Below are positions 57,142 to 64,000 of a stretch of 64,000 nucleotides of DNA, piece after piece; position 1 is the stretch's first letter, and each line of letters begins with the position of its first letter. The position numbers and the translations under genes are program-made. Origin of the DNA: Streptomyces roseolus (GTDB taxonomy: Bacteria > Actinomycetota > Actinomycetes > Streptomycetales > Streptomycetaceae); contig NZ_BMTV01000012.1 in assembly GCF_014649855.1 (NCBI RefSeq), forward strand, positions 147,716 through 211,715, given 5' to 3'. The notes below the pieces were generated by a model, which saw only the letters and a program-made list of their open reading frames with translations, was not told the origin of the DNA and searched no databases.

Positions 57142-57978
57142 CTAGCGCTTCTTGTTCGTCTTGCGGCGGCGGACGATGTACTTGTTCGAAGCCTTCTTCG
57201 GCGAACGAGTACGACCCTCCTTCTGACCCCACGGAGAGACCGGGTGACGACCACCGGAGGTCTTGCCCTCACCACCACCGTGCGGGTGGTCAACCGGGTT
57301 CATCGCCACACCGCGAACGGTCGGGCGGACGCCCAGCCAGCGCTTGCGGCCGGCCTTGCCCCAGTTGATGTTCGACTGCTCGGCGTTGCCGACCTCGCCG
57401 ATCGTGGCGCGGCAGCGGGCGTCGACAAGACGGATCTCGCCGGACGGCATGCGGAGGTGGGCCATGGTGCCCTCCTTCGCCAGCAGCTGCACGGAGGCAC
57501 CCGCGGAGCGGGCGAACTTGGCGCCACCGCCGGGACGGAGCTCGATCGCGTGGATCGTGGTACCGACCGGGATGTTGCGGAGGGCCAGGTTGTTGCCGGG
57601 CTTGATGTCGGCCGTGGGGCCGTTCTCCACCCGGTCACCCTGCGCGAGGCCGCGCGGGGCGATGATGTAGCGCTTCTCGCCGTCCGCGTAGTGCAGCAGC
57701 GCGATGCGAGCGGTGCGGTTGGGGTCGTACTCGATGTGAGCGACCTTGGCCGGCACGCCGTCCTTGTCGTGACGACGGAAGTCGATCACGCGGTAGGCGC
57801 GCTTGTGGCCACCGCCCTGGTGACGGACGGTCACACGACCGGTGTTGTTACGGCCGCCCTTGCTGTGCAGGGGGCGGACCAGCGACTTCTCCGGCGTGGA
57901 CCGCGTGATCTCGACGAAGTCGGCTACGGAGGAGCCACGACGGCCCGGCGTAGTCGGCTTGTACTTGCGGATACCCAT
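57142..57978 (-). CDS. rplB: 50S ribosomal protein L2
   Basis: 278 residues. It starts GIRKYKPTTPGRRGSSVADF. The central RNA-binding domain and the C-terminal VAMNPVDHPHGGGEGKTSGG, with the conserved peptidyl-transferase-region His, are present. It lies 39 bp after rplW. The ATG is at 57978. Confidence 0.98.
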   Translation of the reverse strand: MGIRKYKPTTPGRRGSSVADFVEITRSTPEKSLVRPLHSKGGRNNTGRVTVRHQGGGHKRAYRVIDFRRHDKDGVPAKVAHIEYDPNRTARIALLHYADGEKRYIIAPRGLAQGDRVENGPTADIKPGNNLALRNIPVGTTIHAIELRPGGGAKFARSAGASVQLLAKEGTMAHLRMPSGEIRLVDARCRATIGEVGNAEQSNINWGKAGRKRWLGVRPTVRGVAMNPVDHPHGGGEGKTSGGRHPVSPWGQKEGRTRSPKKASNKYIVRRRKTNKKR

Positions 57979-58017
57979 TTCTCAGTCCTCGTCCGATATC
58001 GGACGACTCGACCGCCG

Positions 58018-58335
58018 TCAGGCGGTCGGGCCGCCGAAGATGTCGATTCGGTTGCCCTCAGCAAGGGTCACGATGGCGCGCTTGGTGTTGGCGCGCTTGC
58101 CGAAACCGGTGCGGGTGCGCTTGCGCTTGCCCTGGCGGTTGATCGTGTTGACCCCGGTGACCTTGACCGAGAAGACCGCCTCGACGGCCTGCTTGATCTG
58201 GGTCTTGTTGGAGCCGGGCGCGACGATGAACGTGTACTTGTTCTCGTCGAGCAGGGCGTAGCTCTTCTCGGAGACGACCGGCTTGACGAGGACGTCGCGC
58301 GGGTCCGTGAAGGTCTTGCTGGTGATCTCGGCCAT
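58018..58335 (-). CDS. rplW: 50S ribosomal protein L23
   Basis: 105 residues. DPRDVLVKPVVSEKSYALLD, and then IKQAVEAVFSVKVTGVNTIN, are L23. It is a docking site at the exit tunnel for trigger factor and SRP. The ATG shares a base with the rplD stop (TGATG). Confidence 0.98.
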   Translation of the reverse strand: MAEITSKTFTDPRDVLVKPVVSEKSYALLDENKYTFIVAPGSNKTQIKQAVEAVFSVKVTGVNTINRQGKRKRTRTGFGKRANTKRAIVTLAEGNRIDIFGGPTA

Positions 58336-58985
58336 CAGGCTTCGTTCCCCTCGTTGTCGTCGGCCTTGGGGCCAGACACGAAGGACTCGAAGGCGGCCTG
58401 GGTGAAGACCACGTCGTCGGATCGCATCACGTCGTACGTGTTCAGCTGGCCCGGCTCCAGGATGTGCACCTGGGGCAGGTTGCGGGCGGACAGCCACGCG
58501 GCCTCGTCGGCGCGCTCGGCGATCAGGAGCAGGTTCTTGCGCTCCGAGATCTTGCCGAACAGCGTCTTGGCGGCCTTGGTGGAGACGTCACCCTCGACCA
58601 CGCCGGTGACGACGTGGATGCGGGAGTGGTTCGCCCGGTCGGAGAGGGCACCGCGGAGGGCGGCGGCCTTCATCTTCTTCGGGGTCCGCTGCGAGTAGTC
58701 ACGCGGCACGGGACCGTGCACGACGCCACCACCGGCGAACTGCGGGGCGCGGGTCGAACCCTGACGGGCGCGGCCGGTGCCCTTCTGGCGGTAAGGCTTC
58801 TTGCCACCACCGCGGACCTCGCCACGCGTCTTGGTCTTGTGCGTGCCCTGACGGGCAGCGGCCAGCTGCGCGACGACGACCTGGTGGATCAGCGGGACGC
58901 TGACCTTGGCGTCGAAGATCTCGGCCGGGAGCTCGATGGTCCCCGCCTTGTCGCCCGCGGGCGACAGAATGTCAATGGTGCTCAT
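58335..58985 (-). CDS. rplD: 50S ribosomal protein L4
   Basis: 216 residues. GTHKTKTRGEVRGGGKKPYR and QKGTGRARQGSTRAPQFAGG form the tunnel loop, and the C-terminal domain is RNLPQVHILEPGQLNTYDVM. In E. coli L4 represses its own S10 operon through the leader; whether that applies here is unknown. The ATG is at 58985, 4 bp after rplC. Confidence 0.98.
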   Translation of the reverse strand: MSTIDILSPAGDKAGTIELPAEIFDAKVSVPLIHQVVVAQLAAARQGTHKTKTRGEVRGGGKKPYRQKGTGRARQGSTRAPQFAGGGVVHGPVPRDYSQRTPKKMKAAALRGALSDRANHSRIHVVTGVVEGDVSTKAAKTLFGKISERKNLLLIAERADEAAWLSARNLPQVHILEPGQLNTYDVMRSDDVVFTQAAFESFVSGPKADDNEGNEA

Positions 58986-58989
58986 ATCC

Positions 58990-59634
58990 TCAGGCCCCCT
59001 TGGCCGCGGTGCGGACCAGGACGAGGCCGCCGTTCGGACCAGGAACCGCGCCCTTGATGAGCAGCAGGCCCTTCTCCGCGTCAACGGCGTGAACGGTCAG
59101 GTTCTGGGTGGTCACGCGCTCGTTGCCCATGCGGCCGGCCATGCGCATGCCCTTGAAGACGCGGCCCGGGGTGGCGCAGCCACCGATCGAACCGGGCTTG
59201 CGGTGCACGCGGTGGGCACCGTGGGAGGCCTTGCCACCACGGAAGTTGTGGCGCTTCATGACACCGGCGAAGCCCTTGCCCTTGCTCTTGCCGGTCACGT
59301 CGACCTTGATGCCCGCCTCGAAGACCTCGGCGGTGATCTCCTGGCCGAGGGTGTACTCGCTGGCGTCAGCGGTACGGATCTCGACGAGGTGACGGCGCGG
59401 GGTGACGTCGGCCTTGGCGAAGTGGCCCTTGAGGGGCTTGTTCACCTTGCGCGGGTCGATCTCGCCGAAGGCGATCTGGACCGACTCGTAACCGTCGACG
59501 TCGTTCGTACGCACCTGGGTCACGACATTGGGGCCGGCCTTGACGACGGTCACCGGGACGACCCGGTTGTTCTCGTCCCAGACCTGCGTCATGCCGAGCT
59601 TCTCGCCCAGGATGCCCTTGATGTTCTTAGCCAT
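58990..59634 (-). CDS. rplC: 50S ribosomal protein L3
   Basis: 214 residues. It has IKGILGEKLGMTQVWDENNR, KGKGFAGVMKRHNFRGGKAS and GSIGGCATPGRVFKGMRMAG, the loop near the peptidyl-transferase centre. The ATG at 59634 fits the family; a start 12 bp upstream is possible. It lies 13 bp after rpsJ. Confidence 0.98.
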   Translation of the reverse strand: MAKNIKGILGEKLGMTQVWDENNRVVPVTVVKAGPNVVTQVRTNDVDGYESVQIAFGEIDPRKVNKPLKGHFAKADVTPRRHLVEIRTADASEYTLGQEITAEVFEAGIKVDVTGKSKGKGFAGVMKRHNFRGGKASHGAHRVHRKPGSIGGCATPGRVFKGMRMAGRMGNERVTTQNLTVHAVDAEKGLLLIKGAVPGPNGGLVLVRTAAKGA

Positions 59635-59647
59635 CTCGCGCGTCACC

Positions 59648-59956
59648 TCAGAGCTTGATCTCGATGTCGACGCCAGCCGGGAGGTCGAGACGCATCAGCG
59701 AGTCAACCGTCTTCGGCGTGGGGTCGAGGATGTCGATGAGGCGCTTGTGCGTGCGCATCTCGAAGTGCTCGCGCGAGTCCTTGTACTTGTGCGGCGACTT
59801 GATGACGCAGTACACGTTCTTCTCAGTGGGCAGCGGCACCGGGCCCGCGACCGACGCACCAGTGCGCGTCACCGTCTCGACGATCTTCTTCGCCGAGGAG
59901 TCGATGACCTCGTGGTCGTAGGCCTTGAGCCGGATGCGGATCTTCTGTCCCGCCAT
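59648..59956 (-). CDS. rpsJ: 30S ribosomal protein S10
   Basis: 102 residues. QKIRIRLKAYDHEVIDSSAK, and then PLPTEKNVYCVIKSPHKYKD, are S10 (NusE). It works in the ribosome and in antitermination with NusB. It is the first gene of the S10 operon. The long region upstream (59957-60450) must hold the operon promoter. Confidence 0.98.
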   Translation of the reverse strand: MAGQKIRIRLKAYDHEVIDSSAKKIVETVTRTGASVAGPVPLPTEKNVYCVIKSPHKYKDSREHFEMRTHKRLIDILDPTPKTVDSLMRLDLPAGVDIEIKL

Positions 59957-60450
59957 GGCTACTTCGTAGTCCTGTCTCTTTGTTAACGCCCTGGAACCCG
60001 GTCGGTTCGCGTCCTTCCTCCGACCCACGCGGTCGGGCGTGTCGCACTCCCTCTACGAAGATCTCCCGAAGGATTTCCCAACCAAGGGGGTGCGGGCCGA
60101 AGACCGCGGGACGGGGGTGAACACCCACCGGGCGCCTGGCTGGTACCCCGCTGACGCTTCCCGGAAGATTCCCGTACGTCCGCCCCTGATCAGGGACGAC
60201 GAGTACTGTGGGACTCGCTTCCGGTCCTCCCGGCGGGAGGCGCGCAGCATCGGCACTCAACCGAGCAACCCCGCTAGTCTGCCATACGGCCAGGGCGGGC
60301 CGCCAATCGGGGTCGAAGACTGTACCCCACGTCACGTACGGGTACACGCAGGGGGCGCGCGGGGCCCGCGGCGCGCCGGCTTCACCCTCCGGGGTGGTCA
60401 TATCCCGAAGGCATATTCCGACCCGGTTCGGCGGCCCTACGTTGCCGCCC
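59957..60450. other. Upstream region and leader of the S10 operon
   Basis: 494 bp without a credible gene between divergent rpsJ and the Rpn-like gene. Inverted repeats occur at 60226-60240 (CCTCCCG-G-CGGGAGG) and around 60199-60217 (CGAGT...ACTCG). These would form hairpins in a long rpsJ leader. TACAGT on the minus strand (60324-60319) is a possible -10 with no good -35. No promoter can be fixed by eye. Confidence 0.5.
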
Positions 60451-61329
60451 ATGGTCACTTCCTCCCACGAAGCGTCCCACCGGATCTTCCAGGACCGGCC
60501 GGAGCTCCTCTCCCCCGTCTTCCGGGTGCTCGGGCTGCGGCTGCCGCCGACGGCCGCGGTCGAGGTGCTGACGCCTTCGCCCCGGGTCGACAGCGTGCTG
60601 CGGATCAGCCCCTCCGAAGGGCCCGGCTTCCTGCTCGCGATCGAGGCACAGGGGCGCCGGGACCCGGAGAGGGCGTCGAGCTGGACGTACCACCTCGCCC
60701 ACCTGAGAGCGAAGTACGACATCCCCGCCCTGCTGCTCGTCGTCTGCCAGGACCGCGCCACCGCTCGCTGGGCCGCCGGCCCCTTCGTGACCGGCGTCGA
60801 CGGCTGGACCGCGCTGCGGACGCACCCGCTCGTCCTCGGGCCCGACAACGTGCCCGTCATCACCGACCCCGAGGAGGTCCGGCGGAGCCTCGCCCTGGCG
60901 GTCTTCTCCGCCATGGCGCACGCCCGCGATCCGGACTGCTCCTCGACCCTGGAGGGGCTGGCACAGGCGCTGGCGACGGCTGAGCCCGACTCGGTCGCGT
61001 ACTGCTCGGAACTGCTGGAGATCGGGCTGGGAGACACCCCGGCCAGGAAGACCTGGAGGCACCTGATGCGGACCGTGGGCACCTTCTTCCCCGGACGGGG
61101 CACCCTCGTCGAGGAGACGTACCTGAAAGGCAAGGCCGAGGGCGAGGCCGAGGGCCGGGCGGAAGGTCTCGCCGAGGCCGTGCTCCGTGTCCTCCGGGCG
61201 CGCGGGATCGACGTCCCCGAGGCCGTCGCCGGGCGGGTCACCGCCGTGACCGATCCCGACGAGCTCGGCCGCCTCCTCGACCGCTCGGTCGCCGTCGCCT
61301 CCGCCGGGGAGCTGTTCGACGCCGCGTAG
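60451..61329 (+). CDS. Rpn/PDDEXK-like putative nuclease
   Basis: 292 residues. The N-terminal region (about 1-120) looks like a PD-(D/E)XK fold of the Rpn/transposase-like type: an Asp in SPRVDSVLRI, then GPGFLLAIEAQGRRDPERAS (the E-x-Q core), followed by WTYHLAHLRAKYDIPALLLV. The C-terminal part has the Gly/Ala/Glu repeat KGKAEGEAEGRAEGLAEAV typical of this family. Rpn proteins are DNA endonucleases linked to recombination. The ATG is at 60451; no ribosome site stands out. It is divergent from the S10 operon. Confidence 0.72.
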   Translation: MVTSSHEASHRIFQDRPELLSPVFRVLGLRLPPTAAVEVLTPSPRVDSVLRISPSEGPGFLLAIEAQGRRDPERASSWTYHLAHLRAKYDIPALLLVVCQDRATARWAAGPFVTGVDGWTALRTHPLVLGPDNVPVITDPEEVRRSLALAVFSAMAHARDPDCSSTLEGLAQALATAEPDSVAYCSELLEIGLGDTPARKTWRHLMRTVGTFFPGRGTLVEETYLKGKAEGEAEGRAEGLAEAVLRVLRARGIDVPEAVAGRVTAVTDPDELGRLLDRSVAVASAGELFDAA

Positions 61330-61341
61330 GCCGTACGGGCC

Positions 61342-62706
61342 TCAGCCCAGCCGCCGGGCCCGCTCCGTGAGGTGCCTGCGCTCCGGCGCGCTGGTGGTGC
61401 GGCGGGCGGCCTCGCGGTACGACTCCGCCGCCGCGGCCCGGTCGCCCGTCAGCTCGAGCAGGTGCGCGCGGGTGGCGAGGAGCCGGTGGTGGCGGGCGAG
61501 GCGCTTGTCGGCGGCGAGGGCGTCGAGGAGGGCGAGCCCGGCCTCGGGTCCTCGGACCATGGCGACCGCGACCGCCCGGTTCAAGGTGACCATGGGGTTC
61601 GGCGCCGCCTGCTCCAGGAGGTCGTACAGGGCGAGGATCTGCGGCCAGTCGGTGGCGTCCGCGGACTCCGCCTCGTCGTGGACGGCCGCGATCGCCGCCT
61701 GGAGCTGGTACGGGCCCACCCGGCCGCGCGGGAGGGCGCGGCTGATCAGGGCGACGCCCTCCGCGACCAGGGCCGCGTCCCAGCGGCTGCGGTCCTGGTC
61801 CGCCAGCGGGACGAGCTCGCCGTGCGGGCCCGTGCGGGCGGGGCGGCGGGCGTCCGTGAGCAGCATCAGGGCCAGCAGGCCGGCGGTCTCGGCGTCGTCG
61901 GGGACGAGCCGGTGCAGCAGGCGGGCGAGCCGGATGGCCTCCGTGGAGAGTTCGGGCGCGGTCAGCTCCTCGCCGCCGCTGGCCGTGTACCCCTCGTTGA
62001 AGACGAGGTACAGCACGTGCCGGACCTCGGCGAGCCGGGCCGTGCGGTCCTCGCCCCCGGGCAGCGCGAGCACGTCGCCCGCGGCGCGGACGGTCTGCTT
62101 GGCGCGGCTGATGCGCTGCGCCATCGTCGCCTCCGGCACCAGGAACGCGGCGGCGATCTGCGCGGTGGTGAGGCCGCCGACCGCCCGCAGGGTGAGCGCG
62201 ATCCGGCTGGACGGCGACAGGTCCCGGTGGCAGCAGAGGAAGAGCAGCGCGAGCGAGTCGTCCGCGGCCCCCTCCGCCGCCTCGTCGGCGGCGGGCGCGA
62301 GCAGCGCCGCCGCCGGGGTGGCCAGGGCCACGGTGTCCTCGCGCCGCCGGCGGGCGGCCTCGCTGCGCACCTGGTCCACGTACTTCCGGTGGGCGACGGT
62401 CAGCAGCCAGGGCCCCGGCCGCTCGGGCACCCCCTGCTCCGGCCACTGCCGCGCCGCGGCGATCAGGGCCTCCTGCACGGCGTCCTCGCACCCGTAGAAG
62501 TCCCCGTGCCGCCGCACGAGCGCGCCGAGGACCCGCGGCGCGCACGCCCGCAGGACGTCCTCGACGCGGGCCCCGCCCCCGCCCGCCGGCACACCGGCCT
62601 CCGTCGGCACACCGGCCTCCGCCGGATCCGTGCCGGTCGGCCCGTCGCCGGCCGGGAGGCGGGGCGGGCGGTCGTCGGGGGACGGGGTGGTGGGGCGGGT
62701 GCTCAC
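61342..62706 (-). CDS. ECF42-type RNA polymerase sigma factor (second copy)
   Basis: 454 residues. After a 50-residue Pro/Gly-rich N-terminus there are region 2 (VRRHGDFYGCEDAVQEALIA), region 4 (GLTTAQIAAAFLVPEATMAQ) and the ECF42 extension (VRHVLYLVFNEGYTASGGEE, then TPR-like helices). The GTG at 62706 overlaps the stop of the DGPF gene by 4 bp. It is the same architecture as the pair at 20771-22409, though sequences have diverged. The convergent Rpn-like gene ends 12 bp away. Confidence 0.9.
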   Translation of the reverse strand: MSTRPTTPSPDDRPPRLPAGDGPTGTDPAEAGVPTEAGVPAGGGGARVEDVLRACAPRVLGALVRRHGDFYGCEDAVQEALIAAARQWPEQGVPERPGPWLLTVAHRKYVDQVRSEAARRRREDTVALATPAAALLAPAADEAAEGAADDSLALLFLCCHRDLSPSSRIALTLRAVGGLTTAQIAAAFLVPEATMAQRISRAKQTVRAAGDVLALPGGEDRTARLAEVRHVLYLVFNEGYTASGGEELTAPELSTEAIRLARLLHRLVPDDAETAGLLALMLLTDARRPARTGPHGELVPLADQDRSRWDAALVAEGVALISRALPRGRVGPYQLQAAIAAVHDEAESADATDWPQILALYDLLEQAAPNPMVTLNRAVAVAMVRGPEAGLALLDALAADKRLARHHRLLATRAHLLELTGDRAAAAESYREAARRTTSAPERRHLTERARRLG

Positions 62707-63065
62707 ACGTCCGCCGTGGACTCGTGGAGGACGGGCCAGAGTTCGACCGGGTCGGTGTCCGCGAAGGGCATGTCGGCGGCGATCTGCTGGGCGCGCTCCA
62801 GGGAGTCGCAGTCGAGGAGGTAGAAGCTGGCCAGGTACTCCTTGGTCTCCAGGTAGGGGCCGTCGGTGACGGCGGGGACGCCGGACTCGCGGCGGACCAG
62901 CTGGGCGGCGGCCGCGTCGGCGAGGCCGTAGGCGCCGAGGAGTTCGCCGGTCTCGCGGTACCGGCGGTTGAAGGCCTCCTGGCGGGCGATCGCCTCCGGC
63001 CAGGCCTCGGCCGGGAACGCGTCCCACTTGGCCTGGTTGCCGTAGATCATCGCGACGTACTTCAT
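62703..63065 (-). CDS. DGPF/YCII-domain protein paired with ECF42 (second copy)
   Basis: 120 residues: MKYVAMIYGNQAKWD, then a variant of the DGPF signature in VTDGPYLETKEYLASFYLLD (DGPY instead of DGPF). It is translated together with the sigma gene by a GTGA overlap. It is probably a target or partner of the sigma factor. The ATG is at 63065. Confidence 0.88.
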   Translation of the reverse strand: MKYVAMIYGNQAKWDAFPAEAWPEAIARQEAFNRRYRETGELLGAYGLADAAAAQLVRRESGVPAVTDGPYLETKEYLASFYLLDCDSLERAQQIAADMPFADTDPVELWPVLHESTADV

Positions 63066-63156
63066 CCCGGGTGTCCTCCCCGTCCCCGCGCGCCCCTGCG
63101 GCGCGCTGTCACCCTACGGTCGGAGCCGCCGGGACGGTCTCGACATCGCCGGGAAA

Positions 63157-63174
63157 GATCTTCGGAAGAAGATC
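63157..63174 (-). terminator. Hairpin after gdhA
   Basis: GATCTTC-GGAA-GAAGATC, a perfect 7-bp stem with a tetraloop, flanked by GGGA/TCCC that may extend it, 16 bp after the gdhA stop codon. Confidence 0.7.
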
Positions 63175-63190
63175 CCTCCCGGCGCGCGCG

Positions 63191-64000
63191 TCAGATCACG
63201 CCCTGCGCGAGCATCGCGTCCGCGACCCGCTCGAAGCCCGCGATGTTGGCGCCCGTGACGTAGTCGCCGGGGGCGCCGTAGCGTTCGGCGGTCTCGACGC
63301 AGGTGCGGTGGATGTCCTCCATGACTCCCGCCAGCTCCTCCTCGACGCGGGCCGCCGACCAGGACGTACGGGAGTGGTTCTGCGCCATCTCCAGGGCGCT
63401 GACCGCGACCCCGCCCGCGTTGGCCGCCTTGCCGGGGCCGAAGGCGACGCCGGCCCGCTGGAGGAGGTGGACGGCCTCGGCGGTGGTCGGCATGTTGGCG
63501 CCCTCGGCGACGGCCTTGACGCCGTTGCGGATCAGGGCCGCCGCGTCGTTCTCGTCGAGCTCGTTCTGGGTGGCGGAGGGGAGGGCGACGTCCGCGGGGA
63601 CCTCCCAGACGCGGCCGCCCGGCACGAAGCGGGCGGAGGCTCCGCGCCGCTCGGCGTAGTCGGCGACCCGGCCGCGCTCGGCCTCCTTGATCTGCTTCAG
63701 CAGGGCCAGGTCGATGCCCTTGTCGTCGTAGACGTAGCCGCTGGAGTCGGAGCAGGTCACCGGGTTCGCGCCGAGCGCGAGGAGCTTCTCGATCGTGTAC
63801 AGGGCGACGTTGCCGGAGCCGGAGACGACCGCGGTCCGGCCCTCCAGGTCCTCGCCGCGCTCGCGCAGCATCGCCGCGGCGAAGAGCACGCTGCCGTAAC
63901 CGGTGGCCTCCGGCCGGATCGCGGAGCCGCCCCAGCCGGTGCCCTTGCCGGTGAGGACGCCGGCCTCCCAGCGGTTGGTGATGCGCCGGTACTGGCCGAA
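63191..64000 (-). CDS. gdhA: NADP-specific glutamate dehydrogenase (N-terminus beyond the window)
   Basis: The last 269 residues of a ~450-residue enzyme that assimilates ammonia into 2-oxoglutarate. It begins inside FGQYRRITNRWEAGVLTGKG, with GGSAIRPEATGYGSVLFAAA. The NADP fold has TAVVSGSGNVALYTIEKLLA, and the C-terminus holds GPGKAANAGGVAVSALEMAQ and HRTCVETAERYGAPGDYVTG. The frame is open to the window edge. Confidence 0.97.
   Translation of the reverse strand, partial: FGQYRRITNRWEAGVLTGKGTGWGGSAIRPEATGYGSVLFAAAMLRERGEDLEGRTAVVSGSGNVALYTIEKLLALGANPVTCSDSSGYVYDDKGIDLALLKQIKEAERGRVADYAERRGASARFVPGGRVWEVPADVALPSATQNELDENDAAALIRNGVKAVAEGANMPTTAEAVHLLQRAGVAFGPGKAANAGGVAVSALEMAQNHSRTSWSAARVEEELAGVMEDIHRTCVETAERYGAPGDYVTGANIAGFERVADAMLAQGVI

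Overview
The window is high-GC actinobacterial DNA and is almost certainly from a Streptomyces chromosome core. Three things point there. The developmental trio shbA-bldM-whiD sits beside guaB. The S10-spc-alpha ribosomal block runs as one directed series from rpsJ to truA. GTG starts, leaderless promoters and G/C-ending codons are frequent. No species can be named from the sequence. I saw no rRNA, tRNA, CRISPR array, insertion sequence or prophage.

Layout. (1) 1-3823: the 5' part of guaB, the ECF sigma factor shbA, the response-regulator-like bldM with a textbook sigma-BldN promoter, and divergent whiD. (2) 3910-14983: an accessory block with a LysR regulator, a MOSC protein, an SDR, and a self-contained carbohydrate locus. 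That locus holds a DUF2264 enzyme, a hybrid DeoR-HTH/LacI-sensor regulator, an ABC sugar importer and a 2-hydroxyacid dehydrogenase. A shared inverted-repeat operator occurs at both of its control regions. (3) 15029-17291: groES-groEL1 with two CIRCE operators. (4) 17398-23657: envelope-type genes (two paralogous polysaccharide deacetylase lipoproteins), a THUMP-like methyltransferase, and an ECF42 sigma/DGPF pair. (5) 23654-30624: the t6A tRNA-modification genes tsaD-rimI-tsaB and tsaE, alr, an active-looking L,D-transpeptidase, a YkuD-like protein that has lost its catalytic residues, and a 56-residue gene under an iron-box promoter. (6) 30938-38357: nnrD, acpS, glmS, coaA, a DUF389 protein and glmM. 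(7) 38479-59956: rpsI-rplM, an ABC-F ATPase, truA, rplQ-rpoA-rpsK-rpsM-rpmJ-infA-map-adk-secY and the complete spc and S10 operons, nearly all on the minus strand. (8) 60451-64000: an Rpn/PDDEXK-like protein, a second ECF42/DGPF pair, and the C-terminal part of gdhA.

Much of the window is housekeeping: translation, protein export, chaperones, cell-wall precursors (glmS, glmM, alr), CoA/ACP biogenesis (coaA, acpS) and tRNA t6A. Regulatory themes visible in the DNA are sporulation control (BldN to bldM, with whiD), HrcA/CIRCE heat-shock control, putative DmdR1/IdeR-type iron control at two sites, and a local sugar regulator.

The least explained signals are the following. A near-perfect iron-box promoter at 32471-32511 has no open reading frame downstream, but does have a hairpin whose loop is complementary to the Shine-Dalgarno sequence; this is a possible iron-repressed small RNA. 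A second iron-box promoter drives a tiny gene of unknown function. There is the catalytically dead YkuD-like protein and the DUF2264 locus with its own operator. Repeats and hairpins sit inside the ribosomal-protein spacers.
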